NCBI GenBank assembly: GCA_009930305.1
Contig: RZYM01000005.1
Coordinates: 62,001-126,000 of the forward strand
DNA from: Bacteroidia bacterium
GTDB lineage: Bacteria; Bacteroidota; Bacteroidia; Bacteroidales; Paludibacteraceae
Direction of reading: 5' to 3'
DNA: 64,000 nucleotides
Shown here: one piece after another, positions 17,176 to 25,492 of the stretch
Layout: each line of letters opens with the position of its first letter
How positions within the stretch are numbered: position 1 is the first letter of the stretch
Made by a program: the position numbers and the translations under genes
The notes under the pieces: generated by a model
Told to the model about the DNA's origin: nothing
Databases searched by the model: none
What the model saw: the letters and a program-made list of their open reading frames with translations, nothing else

Positions 17176-17940
17176 TTATTGGTACAAAGTACCCTTCTTC
17201 TTCCATATTAATATTAATATAAGACCGAAAAGCATGCCGCCTAAGTGTGCAAAATGTGCTATGCCGTCAACATTACCTCCAATTCCCATGAATAATTCGC
17301 ATAATGCGTAAAATGCAACAAAATAAGGAGCGCGTATAGGAATTGGTATAAAAATTAAAAACATTCGAGCTTGTGGAAATAACATTGCAAATGCTAATAA
17401 AATACCAAATATAGCTCCGGATGCGCCAACTGTAATAGGTTGATTAAGTAGTTGAATCTTGAAATCCATTAGTTGGTCTATCGGAATAATAGTATTTTCT
17501 TGTATGTTTTTGAGATACGGCATCAGTTGAGAAATATCCTTGCTTGATGCATACTCATTTATTGCATTTACCATAGGAACATAATCTATCATCCAAGTTA
17601 ATTCTTGAATTATGCCTGCTCCTATACCGGTTACAAAATAGAATATGAGAAAACGTTTTGCACCCCAAAACATTTCAATGTTTTTCCCAAACATCCACAA
17701 ACCAAACATATTGAAAAATATATGTGAAAAACTGTTTGTGTCGTGTAGAAACATGTAGGTTATTAACTGAGCCGGATTGAATTTGTCTGACAACCAATAG
17801 TGCAATCCTAACCAATCAACTATATCAATATTTGCATATTTGGGAAGAATAATCGACGCTATCCAAAAAATAAAATTAATTATTATAAGATTCTTGATAG
17901 CGGGTGGAAAATTAGGGTTTATGGGTTTGTATGAGTCCAT
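17176..17940 (-). CDS. Rhomboid family intramembrane serine protease (copy 2)
   Basis: A 254-residue rhomboid, first gene of its operon. It has HIFFNMFGLWMFG, the catalytic Ser in TVGASGAIFGI (near 173) and the catalytic His in FAHLGGMLFG (near 231). An extra-membrane stretch of about 50 residues (near 115-160) between helices 2 and the Ser helix is longer than in E. coli GlpG. It is only distantly similar to the adjacent copy, so the pair is probably an old duplication rather than a recent one. A -7 element TACTTTTG lies 27 bp upstream. Confidence 0.92.
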   Translation of the reverse strand: MDSYKPINPNFPPAIKNLIIINFIFWIASIILPKYANIDIVDWLGLHYWLSDKFNPAQLITYMFLHDTNSFSHIFFNMFGLWMFGKNIEMFWGAKRFLIFYFVTGIGAGIIQELTWMIDYVPMVNAINEYASSKDISQLMPYLKNIQENTIIPIDQLMDFKIQLLNQPITVGASGAIFGILLAFAMLFPQARMFLIFIPIPIRAPYFVAFYALCELFMGIGGNVDGIAHFAHLGGMLFGLILILIWKKKGTLYQ

Positions 17941-17966
17941 GATATGCTCTATGTTTTTTGCAATTA

Positions 17967-17974
17967 CAAAAGTA
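17967..17974 (-). promoter_or_regulatory. Promoter -7 element for the rhomboid operon
   Basis: The minus strand reads TACTTTTG, a TAnnTTTG match. The predicted start near 17960 gives a leader of about 20 nt. No TTG at -33. Confidence 0.45.
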
Positions 17975-18353
17975 TGAAAATTTAGTGAAGTACCCTGCTA
18001 ATTAATGTTTTTTTTGTATACTTATAATATCTGTAATAGTGTACATATATCTCAGTAGTGTATTTGTTTTTTTGTAAGAATATTTTTGCAAAATATTTCT
18101 TATTGATTTTTTACAAATAATATAATATGTTATGTATTTGGAGCATTGCTATAAACCTAAAATGCTTATTCTGTTTACTGCACCTAATGTATCATTTATT
18201 CAAGTTTCAAGAGGGACGTAAGTCGGTTAGGCATTAAGTTATATAGCTTATATTATAGATAACCTATTTAAGTGATTAGTTAAAAATTAAACTAAAATAA
18301 AGTTAATTATTTGATTTTCTTATATTTTTGAATGTATTTTTTAAATATAGTAG

Positions 18354-18383
18354 TTGTACATGAATTTTTAAGTATTATATTTG
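18354..18383 (+). promoter_or_regulatory. Promoter of the HU gene
   Basis: TTG (18354-18356), 19-bp spacer, TATATTTG (18376-18383). This is a full match to the phylum's housekeeping promoter and gives a leader of about 68 nt before the HU ATG. Confidence 0.75.
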
Positions 18384-18457
18384 CAGGTAGTTGCATAAGA
18401 CCTTACAGAAAATCACACATAAATTACTCTATTTGTTAACCTAAAATTAAAAAAAGT

Positions 18458-18730
18458 ATGAACAAAACTGAATTAATTAGCGCTATTGCAGCTAATTCTG
18501 GCTTAAGCAAAGTTGATTCTAAAAAAGCTTTGGATGGTTTTATGAAAGCAGTTTCTCAATCTTTGAAAAAAGGCGATAAAGTGTCTTTAGTTGGGTTCGG
18601 TTCTTTCGCGGTAGCTAATCGTAGTGCACGTGTAGGTGTTAATCCTGCAACTAAGAAAAAGATGACTATTGCAGCTAAGAAGGTTGTTAAATTTAAAGCC
18701 GGTGCAGAGTTGGCTGACAAAGTTAAATAA
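18458..18730 (+). CDS. hup: HU-family DNA-binding protein
   Basis: A 90-residue histone-like protein that bends DNA and compacts the nucleoid. It opens MNKTELISAIAANSGLS and has KKALDGFMKAV, VSLVGFGSFAVANRSAR, the DNA-intercalating arm VGVNPATKKKMTIAAKK with its Pro, and FKAGAELADKV. Exact family length. It is a single-gene unit with its own strong promoter and terminator, as expected for an abundant protein. Confidence 0.97.
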   Translation: MNKTELISAIAANSGLSKVDSKKALDGFMKAVSQSLKKGDKVSLVGFGSFAVANRSARVGVNPATKKKMTIAAKKVVKFKAGAELADKVK

Positions 18731-18747
18731 GTCAATAAGCATAAATT

Positions 18748-18779
18748 AAAAAAGAGCATCGAAAGGTGCTCTTTTTTTT
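18748..18779 (+). terminator. Intrinsic terminator of HU
   Basis: The arms AAAAAGAGCA and TGCTCTTTTT pair around an 8-base loop, followed by a T run to 18779. Confidence 0.85.
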
Positions 18780-18780
18780 G

Positions 18781-18788
18781 TACTTTTG
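18781..18788 (+). promoter_or_regulatory. Possible promoter -7 element for argS
   Basis: TACTTTTG directly follows the HU terminator T run and lies 26 bp before the argS ATG. No -33 TTG was found, so the call is tentative. Confidence 0.4.
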
Positions 18789-18813
18789 TGTCCTATAATT
18801 TGTATCACATAAT

Positions 18814-20604
18814 ATGGAACAGGAATTAATAGCAAATATTCAGATCGTTGTAAAACAACTTTATGGACAAGAGGCAGATACTTCAATTTTATCTTTGCAA
18901 AAAACAAAAAAGGAATTTGAAGGCGATTTGACTTTAGTCGTGTTCCCTTTATTGAAGATTTCTCATAAAAAGCCGGAAGAAACAGCTCAAGAAATAGGAA
19001 ATAAACTAAAATCCGACTATCCTTTGGTTTCAGATTTTAATGTAATAAAAGGATTCTTGAATCTAACATTAGCACATAAAGGCTTTGTTGATACATTGGC
19101 ATCTATAGATGCAGACGAATCTTTCGGTTTTAAGAAAGCTACAGAAACTTCGCCATTAATTATGGTTGAATATTCATCTCCTAATACAAATAAGCCATTA
19201 CACCTAGGTCATATCAGAAACAACTTGTTAGGTTATAGCTTGTCAAAAATTTTAGAAGCTAACGGAAACAAAGTTGTAAAAACCAATATTGTTAATGATA
19301 GAGGTATACATATTTGCAAGTCAATGTTGGCATGGCAAAAATTCGGTGCAGGTGCAACTCCGGAATCGACATCGTTAAAAGGAGACCATTTGGTAGGAGA
19401 TTACTACGTTGCTTTTGATAGGGCTTACAAGGCAGAAGTTAAGCAATTGATGGAAGAAAAGTTAATGTCTGAAGATGATGCAAAGAGACAAGCTCCATTG
19501 ATGCTTGAGGCACAAGAAATGTTACGTAATTGGGAAGCAGGTGATGCAGCTGTACGTAACTTATGGAAAACAATGAACGAATGGGTTTATAAGGGTTTTG
19601 ATGAAACTTATAAAAGATTAGGCGTATCATTCGATAAAATATATTACGAATCACAAACATATTTAGTTGGAAAAGAGAAGGTAGCAGAAGGTTTGTCAAA
19701 AGGCATTTTTGTAAAGAAAGAAGACGGTTCGGTTTGGGCTGATTTAACAGCAGAAGGATTAGACCAAAAATTATTGCTTCGTGCTGATGGAACTTCAGTT
19801 TATATGACTCAGGATATAGGTACAGCAACTCTTAGATTCGGTGATTATAAGATAGATAAAATGATATATGTAGTTGGTAATGAACAAGATTATCATTTTA
19901 AAGTATTGTCTTTGTTGTTGGATAAACTAGGATTTGTATGGGGTAAAAGTTTAGTGCATTTTTCTTATGGTATGGTTGAACTACCTGAGGGTAAAATGAA
20001 GAGCCGTGAAGGAACCGTTGTTGATGCTGATGATTTAATGGATGAGATGCTTAAAACTGCTTCTGAAATATCTAAAGAATTGGGTAAACTAGAAGGATTA
20101 AGTCCTAAAGAAATATCTGATATTACAACGACAATAGGTCTTGGAGCTTTGAAATACTTTATTTTAAAAGTAGATCCTCGCAAAAATATGACATTTAATC
20201 CTAAAGAATCGATTGATTTTAACGGAAATACAGGCTCTTTTATCCAATATACATTTGCTCGTATATGCTCCGTATTGCGTAAGGCAGATGAACAATGCAT
20301 TGTTTTAGATGCAAATATGGATATAAACTTAGAGTTGTCTGAAAAGGAAACTTCACTTGTTCAATCTTTATCAGAATATCCTGCAGTTATTAAACAGGCA
20401 GGAGACGAATATAGTCCGTCATTGATTGCTAATTATATATACGAATTAGTAAAACAATACAATCAATTCTATCACGATTGTCAAATAATAAAAGAAGAAA
20501 ATTGCGCATCAAGAAACTTCCGTCTGATACTTTCGCGAAATGTTGCTAAGGTTATAAAATCAGGAATGGGATTGCTCGGTATAAATGTACCTGAGAAAAT
20601 GTGA
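18814..20604 (+). CDS. argS: Arginyl-tRNA synthetase
   Basis: Charges tRNA-Arg. The 596-residue class I enzyme has the N-terminal additional domain (about 1-110), the HIGH motif as PLHLGHIRNN (near 128-135), and the C-terminal anticodon-binding domain (about 470-596, starting GNTGSFIQYTFARI). The KMSK loop reads KMKSREGTVV (near 394), a form I recall from other Bacteroidota. Length and order match the family. The stop abuts that of the convergent HD gene with no gap. Confidence 0.96.
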   Translation: MEQELIANIQIVVKQLYGQEADTSILSLQKTKKEFEGDLTLVVFPLLKISHKKPEETAQEIGNKLKSDYPLVSDFNVIKGFLNLTLAHKGFVDTLASIDADESFGFKKATETSPLIMVEYSSPNTNKPLHLGHIRNNLLGYSLSKILEANGNKVVKTNIVNDRGIHICKSMLAWQKFGAGATPESTSLKGDHLVGDYYVAFDRAYKAEVKQLMEEKLMSEDDAKRQAPLMLEAQEMLRNWEAGDAAVRNLWKTMNEWVYKGFDETYKRLGVSFDKIYYESQTYLVGKEKVAEGLSKGIFVKKEDGSVWADLTAEGLDQKLLLRADGTSVYMTQDIGTATLRFGDYKIDKMIYVVGNEQDYHFKVLSLLLDKLGFVWGKSLVHFSYGMVELPEGKMKSREGTVVDADDLMDEMLKTASEISKELGKLEGLSPKEISDITTTIGLGALKYFILKVDPRKNMTFNPKESIDFNGNTGSFIQYTFARICSVLRKADEQCIVLDANMDINLELSEKETSLVQSLSEYPAVIKQAGDEYSPSLIANYIYELVKQYNQFYHDCQIIKEENCASRNFRLILSRNVAKVIKSGMGLLGINVPEKM

Positions 20605-21141
20605 TTACAAAAATAATTTACACCATTCTTTAAATTGAATAATAGAGGTATCCTCCCATTTTGAGAGCGTTGCCTCTACTTCTTCTATACTCTTTTCTTC
20701 ACCGAGTTTGGTTTTTGAGAAAAATATATCTGCAAAACATATCAATTGTTCTTCAAGTGAGACTGGGCAGTAATTGCGGTCGGGTAATGGTAATCCTTTC
20801 TTTATAATAAATTCTGACTTAAGTCCTGTACCGGTATGTCTTTCTGCAACTAAAGCATGCTTTTTATAACCTTCAGCGCATAGAATGTCGGCTCCTAAGT
20901 ACCCATGACATATATAAGAATAAGTGCCATAACATTCAATCCCCGGTGCATTAGTTTTGAAAATGCCGATATCGTGAAGCATAGCTGCTTCTTCTACAAA
21001 TTGTTTATCAACATTTAATTCAGGGTGATTGCTAATGATACTTGCTGCTTTATTGGCTACACTGCGACTATGATTGACTAATATATTATATAACTTACTA
21101 TTTGGGTCGTAGTATTTTTCTATAATTAACAGTGCATCCAT
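20605..21141 (-). CDS. HD-domain phosphohydrolase of unknown substrate
   Basis: A 178-residue soluble protein of the HD superfamily. The metal-binding residues are HSRSVANKAASI (first His), MLHDIG (the HD pair near residue 54), CHGYLGADIL and ERHTGTG, followed by an Asp in CFADIFFSK. This His-HD-Asp set is complete, so it should be an active phosphohydrolase, perhaps on nucleotides. It sits 2 bp after the CtpA-type protease gene on the same strand and is probably cotranscribed with it and with the dCMP deaminase upstream. Confidence 0.83.
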   Translation of the reverse strand: MDALLIIEKYYDPNSKLYNILVNHSRSVANKAASIISNHPELNVDKQFVEEAAMLHDIGIFKTNAPGIECYGTYSYICHGYLGADILCAEGYKKHALVAERHTGTGLKSEFIIKKGLPLPDRNYCPVSLEEQLICFADIFFSKTKLGEEKSIEEVEATLSKWEDTSIIQFKEWCKLFL

Positions 21142-21143
21142 AA

Positions 21144-22757
21144 TTACTCAATTTCTGTTTCAACAACTTGTATGGCTTTCTCTAATGTTTTATCCTTCTG
21201 ATTTATGATAGGGTAAAAACCTTTGTCACCTAATATATTTCTGCAAATATATGCTTGCAACATATTTTCTGTTGATGCCTTCGATTTTGACATGTCATCT
21301 GCGGTATATACTACTTTCTTTGAATCTGTATACTTAACAAAATCAGTCCAATAATTACTTGTTTTTAAATATTGTTGAAACGATTGCCAATCTTTATATT
21401 TTGACAATTCACTTCTATGATTATCGGCATATTGAAATGCGAAATCGTACAATACCCCTGTATTAAACAATGTCATATAAAATGTAGTATAAATACTTGT
21501 GTCTTGTGCAACAAAAAAATCAGGTGTAATACCTCCACCTCCGTAAACGCTTCGTCCCGTAAGAGTACTGTATTTAAGACTATCGGATACGGTGATACTA
21601 TCTTGTGCAAAGAATTCACCATGTTTATATCTATCTTCTATTTCTTTTTCGTATTCCTCAATTTTTTCTTGCTTGTATGGTTTTTGTATACATCTGCCCG
21701 AAGGAGTGTAGTATCTTGCAATTGTAAGGTGAATTTCAGAACCATCTGTTAATGGTATTTGCTGCTGAACCAAACCTTTACCGAAAGAACGTCTACCAAC
21801 TATCCATCCTCTGTCTTGATCTTGTATGGCTCCTGCAAAAATTTCGCTTGCAGATGCCGACCATTCATTGATTAACACACATACATTCACTGATGTGAAT
21901 TTACCTGTACCATCTGCTACGGCATCTTCACGTGGATATGAACGACCTTCTGTATATACTATAAGTTGGTTTTTGTCTAAGAACTCGTTTACCATTTGAA
22001 TAACGGCAGATAAATATCCACCTGAGTTATTCCTTAAATCAATGATATAGTTCTTGCATCCTTGTTTTTTCAGTATCATTAGTTCTGTTATAAATTCTTG
22101 ATATGTATTTGCTCCGAAACGGCTCACTTTTACATACCCTGTATTGTTATTAAGCATATAAGCAATGTCAACACTATTAACAGGGATATCACCGCGAGTA
22201 ATATTAAAATGAATTAATTGCTTAACATTATTCCTTTTAACTCCAATTCGTACCTTTGTGCCTTTTTTACCACGTAAAGTCTTTACAACTTTGTTATTAT
22301 TTATGTTACTTCCGGTAAAGGCACTGTCTCCAACTTCAACAATACGGTCGCCGGGACGTACGCCTAATTTTTCGGAAGGACCACCTGCAATAACATCAAC
22401 AATTACAACAGTGTCGTTCTGAATATTGAATTGTACGCCGATGCCACTAAAACTGCCTTCCAAATCCTCGTTGGCTTCTTCAACTTCGTTTGCAGGAATG
22501 TATGTAGAGTGGGGGTCTAGATTGCTAAGTAATTCAGGTAAAATATCTTCAGTTAATTTATTCCTGTCAATATCATCAACATAAGATTGGTCTAATAAAT
22601 TCAATATGGCATTAAGTTTATCATATGATGATTCCGTATTATCAAATGAGTCTGTATCGGTCTTTTGTGTATTTATTGACATATACGACCCGATAACCAT
22701 GCCGAGGCAAAGTACTAAAGCAATTATTATCGGATATAGAATCTTTTTATTATTCAT
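21144..22757 (-). CDS. C-terminal processing serine protease, S41 family (CtpA-like)
   Basis: A 537-residue periplasmic protease that trims or degrades proteins from their C terminus. It has an N-terminal membrane anchor or signal segment (about 7-27), a PDZ domain (about 95-180, with SGIGVQFNI and GVRPGDRIVEV), and the S41 catalytic core: Ser in EWSASASEIFAGA (near 300) and Lys in RRSFGKGLVQ (near 325). The C-terminal region (about 370-537) is of the Bacteroidota type. The dyad is intact. It lies 4 bp downstream of the deaminase gene. Confidence 0.93.
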   Translation of the reverse strand: MNNKKILYPIIIALVLCLGMVIGSYMSINTQKTDTDSFDNTESSYDKLNAILNLLDQSYVDDIDRNKLTEDILPELLSNLDPHSTYIPANEVEEANEDLEGSFSGIGVQFNIQNDTVVIVDVIAGGPSEKLGVRPGDRIVEVGDSAFTGSNINNNKVVKTLRGKKGTKVRIGVKRNNVKQLIHFNITRGDIPVNSVDIAYMLNNNTGYVKVSRFGANTYQEFITELMILKKQGCKNYIIDLRNNSGGYLSAVIQMVNEFLDKNQLIVYTEGRSYPREDAVADGTGKFTSVNVCVLINEWSASASEIFAGAIQDQDRGWIVGRRSFGKGLVQQQIPLTDGSEIHLTIARYYTPSGRCIQKPYKQEKIEEYEKEIEDRYKHGEFFAQDSITVSDSLKYSTLTGRSVYGGGGITPDFFVAQDTSIYTTFYMTLFNTGVLYDFAFQYADNHRSELSKYKDWQSFQQYLKTSNYWTDFVKYTDSKKVVYTADDMSKSKASTENMLQAYICRNILGDKGFYPIINQKDKTLEKAIQVVETEIE

Positions 22758-22761
22758 ATTA

Positions 22762-23181
22762 TTATAAATTTATTTTGCATACTTCAATATTAGCACGCTT
22801 CAATAATTCAATACCATCTGTAATATGATAATCTTCAGCGTAAACTACACGTTTTATGCCAGATTGAATCATAAGTTTGGCACATTCGATGCATGGTGAG
22901 GTCGTAACATACATTGTTGCTCCTTCGCTGCTATTGTGTGATCTTGCAACTTTTGTAATTGCATTTGCTTCTGCGTGCAAAACGTATGATTTTGTTTTAC
23001 CAGTATTTTCATCTTCGCAAATATTTTCAAAACCGCACGGAGTACCATTGTATCCGTCAGAAATAATCATCTTGTCTTTTACTAATAATGCACCTACTTG
23101 GCGCCGTGTACAATATGAGTTTTCTGCCCATACATACGCCATTCGCATGTATCGTTTGTCAAGTATATTTTGTTTTGTCAT
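22762..23181 (-). CDS. dCMP/cytidine deaminase family protein
   Basis: A zinc enzyme that probably deaminates dCMP to dUMP. The 139-residue product has HAEANAI (zinc His and proton-shuttle Glu) and TSPCIECAKLMI (the two zinc Cys), with RRQVGALLVKDKMI before them. The start at 23181 (MTKQNILDKRYMRMA) was chosen because related proteins begin at this point. An in-frame ATG at 23232 would add 17 residues and also lies inside the predicted transcript, so it cannot be excluded. First gene of a minus-strand unit with the S41 protease and HD genes. Confidence 0.9.
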   Translation of the reverse strand: MTKQNILDKRYMRMAYVWAENSYCTRRQVGALLVKDKMIISDGYNGTPCGFENICEDENTGKTKSYVLHAEANAITKVARSHNSSEGATMYVTTSPCIECAKLMIQSGIKRVVYAEDYHITDGIELLKRANIEVCKINL

Positions 23182-23277
23182 GATTATAGTAAAAATAGAG
23201 TATGTATATATACGTTCGGTAGGTTTTAACAATTCTATTATAAGTTCTACGTATTCAATTTTATAATGCTAAATTGA

Positions 23278-23320
23278 GTACAAAGATACTACAAATTGGT
23301 AAATGTTTGTATCTTTGTAC
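23278..23320. promoter_or_regulatory. Symmetric divergent promoter for the deaminase operon and apbE
   Basis: A perfect 12-bp inverted repeat (23278-23289 and 23309-23320) with a 19-bp spacer. Each arm contains a -7 element TATCTTTG: 23310-23317 reads rightward to apbE, 23288-23281 leftward to the deaminase. The two promoters therefore face away from each other and share the DNA between them. Confidence 0.65.
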
Positions 23321-23335
23321 ATCAAAATCAATTTT

Positions 23336-24328
23336 ATGAGGAAGTACTTATATATCATGTTTTTGTTGATGTTAGTGGGCTGTACGCAACAACAAAATAG
23401 CTATAGAAAATCTGTGGGTAGAATATTTGGTACCTATTACGCAGTAACATATCAGTCTGATGAAGATTTACAGACAGGTATTGAACAAGTTCTTAATGGT
23501 ATTAATTCTACCTTTTCAACTTTCGATAGTAGTTCTATTATATCCAAAATTAATAGAAATGTTGATGTAAAAATTAATGAGGATTTCGTGACGGTATATA
23601 ATACCGCAGTACGTGTATCCAAACAAACAAATGGTGCTTTTGATATCACTGTAGCTCCTTTGGTTAATTTATGGGGATTTGGTTATGATCCTAAACATAA
23701 TCGTACACAAGGCGAAATAGATAGCATAATGTTATATGTAGGTTATGATAAAATAAGCCTAAAAGATTCGATGATTGTAAAAAATAATCCATTAACATGT
23801 TTAGATGCAAGTGCAATAGCAAAAGGTTATGCTTGCGATGCAGTGGCAGAATATTTGAAGAAAAATAATATTAATAACTTTTTGATTGATATAGGTGGTG
23901 AGTTGAGTGTAATGGGTAAAAATCCCAAAGGGGATAATTGGGTAATTGGTATAAGTAAAGCAATAGAAGATTCTACTCAAACAAATAGTGAATTAGAAAG
24001 AACATTGTTTATAACAAACAAAAGTATCGCTACTTCAGGAAACTATAGGCAATATTACATAACCAAAGAACGCAAGGTTTCGCATACCATTGATCCGCGA
24101 ACCGGATACCCGACTAATCATAGATTACTTAGCGCAACGGTATTAGCTTCAAGTTGCATGCTTGCAGATGCTTACGCAACAAGTATGATGGTTATAGGCG
24201 ATACGATTCAAATTGATAACATGGTAAAATCATCATCAAATACTTTAGAATGGTTTTTGATTGTTGCAGATTCTGCAAATGTGCATCATGAGGTTTATAG
24301 CGAAGGTTTTAAGCAATACTTGCGTTAA
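23336..24328 (+). CDS. apbE: FAD:protein FMN transferase, lipoprotein
   Basis: ApbE attaches FMN to Thr or Ser of flavoproteins such as NqrB, NqrC and RnfG outside the cytoplasm. The 330-residue product has a lipobox LVGC near residue 16, FDITVAPLVNLWGFG, DASAIAKGYACDAV and FLIDIGGELSVMGKN (flavin and Mg binding), HTIDPRTGYP, and SCMLADAYATSMMVIG near the C terminus. The start at 23336 (MRKYLYIMF) fits the promoter and signal peptide; the ATG at 23303 lies upstream of the promoter element. No nqr or rnf genes are in the window. Confidence 0.93.
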   Translation: MRKYLYIMFLLMLVGCTQQQNSYRKSVGRIFGTYYAVTYQSDEDLQTGIEQVLNGINSTFSTFDSSSIISKINRNVDVKINEDFVTVYNTAVRVSKQTNGAFDITVAPLVNLWGFGYDPKHNRTQGEIDSIMLYVGYDKISLKDSMIVKNNPLTCLDASAIAKGYACDAVAEYLKKNNINNFLIDIGGELSVMGKNPKGDNWVIGISKAIEDSTQTNSELERTLFITNKSIATSGNYRQYYITKERKVSHTIDPRTGYPTNHRLLSATVLASSCMLADAYATSMMVIGDTIQIDNMVKSSSNTLEWFLIVADSANVHHEVYSEGFKQYLR

Positions 24329-24331
24329 ATA

Positions 24332-25480
24332 TCAATATTGCATTCCGAATAACCATATAGGAATTTCGGTGTTACGTCCTGATTTGTCAATGCATATAAC
24401 AGTGTCTGTATCCTTAAAACTTAGTTGATAAATGCCGTTAACCAATACATTTATTTTTTTTGCGTCTTTGCTTAATTTGCATTTTCCATGTAGTGTACTT
24501 AAAACAAATGTTCTGCTGATATTGTGTGCAGACACGTCAGCTCCATATATGGCATATAGTAAGTTGGAATTATTTAAATATACGCAAGTCGGTTTTTTAG
24601 GGAAAGATTCGCCTTGTGCGTAAATTAAATTCAGTAGACGCGCATCCTCTAAGTATTTAAGATAATTCATAACCGTTGCACGTGATGTATTTAAGTCGTT
24701 ACTTAATTGGCTTACATTTGTTACTGAAGATTCTGAAATTGCTAATAAATAAAGTAAACGTCTTAATTTCCACAAATAGTCTACAGCAATTTGTTTTATC
24801 AATAAAACATCTACTTCAAGCATCATGTTCATGGTCTTGAGCAAATTCTCAGAGAAGTTTCGCTTCTCGAGGAAGAAAGGGTAGTATCCGTGATGCAAAT
24901 AATTTTGTAGATGCGTACTTGGATCAACTTGTTTTTTTATTGCATCTGCAAATTTGGTAGGATTACGAAGAATGTCATCAAGCCTTACTGGTTCTATGTT
25001 TGAACCTGCAATCAAATTAAGATATTCGCGAAATGAATATCCTTGTAAATAATATACTTTTACTAAGCCTGATAAATCTGGATTCTCTTCTTTTAATCGC
25101 ATTACAGAAGAACCTGTAAATACTATATGCAGTTGTGGATATAAATCGTAGCATTGCCTTATGGCAGAACTCCAATTCGGATATTTAAATACTTGGTCGA
25201 TAAGTAATACTTTACCTCCTCCGTCTGTAAAACGTCCTGCAAAATCGACTAAGTTGCATTCTGTAAAATAGAACTGATTAAGATTAATGTAAAGACATTC
25301 TTTTTTTTCTTCAGGGAACCTTTTAGCATATTCCAACAAAAAGGTTGTTTTCCCAACCCCTCTACATCCCTTAATGCCAATGAGTCGGTGATTCCAATCA
25401 ATCTCGTCCATCAATTTGCGAGGAACAGGCGATTGTGTGTGTTCGACCAAATAATTATGTATCCTGAAAAATTTTTCCAA
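24332..25480 (-). CDS. AAA ATPase of the AAA_14/DUF4143 type
   Basis: A 382-residue protein with the AAA_14 domain (about 20-200) and a DUF4143-like C-terminal half that includes a winged-helix-like segment (SQLSNDLNTSRATVMNYL near 265). Walker A is GCRGVGKTT (near 37-45). The sensor-like VFTGSSVMRL follows. Walker B reads LLIDQVFKYPNW, where family members I recall have D-E followed by I/V-H, so the catalytic Glu is replaced by Gln. That could slow ATP hydrolysis. It starts 12 bp after rho on the same strand. The role is unknown. Confidence 0.83.
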   Translation of the reverse strand: MEKFFRIHNYLVEHTQSPVPRKLMDEIDWNHRLIGIKGCRGVGKTTFLLEYAKRFPEEKKECLYINLNQFYFTECNLVDFAGRFTDGGGKVLLIDQVFKYPNWSSAIRQCYDLYPQLHIVFTGSSVMRLKEENPDLSGLVKVYYLQGYSFREYLNLIAGSNIEPVRLDDILRNPTKFADAIKKQVDPSTHLQNYLHHGYYPFFLEKRNFSENLLKTMNMMLEVDVLLIKQIAVDYLWKLRRLLYLLAISESSVTNVSQLSNDLNTSRATVMNYLKYLEDARLLNLIYAQGESFPKKPTCVYLNNSNLLYAIYGADVSAHNISRTFVLSTLHGKCKLSKDAKKINVLVNGIYQLSFKDTDTVICIDKSGRNTEIPIWLFGMQY

Positions 25481-25492
25481 GAATTTATGATT

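Larger units (their letters stand above)
17941..18457. other. Intergenic region between the rhomboid operon and HU
   Basis: A 517-bp very AT-rich gap between divergent genes. It holds the rhomboid -7 element at its left end and the HU promoter at its right end (18354-18383). The middle (18000-18350) has no open frame of note, no tRNA-like fold and no strong inverted repeat that I could see. Confidence 0.5.

Noticed and set aside
23278..23320. Invertible promoter (phase-variation switch) flanked by inverted repeats
   Set aside because: The arms are only 19 bp apart, too close for the usual recombinase-controlled segments, and no invertase gene is nearby.
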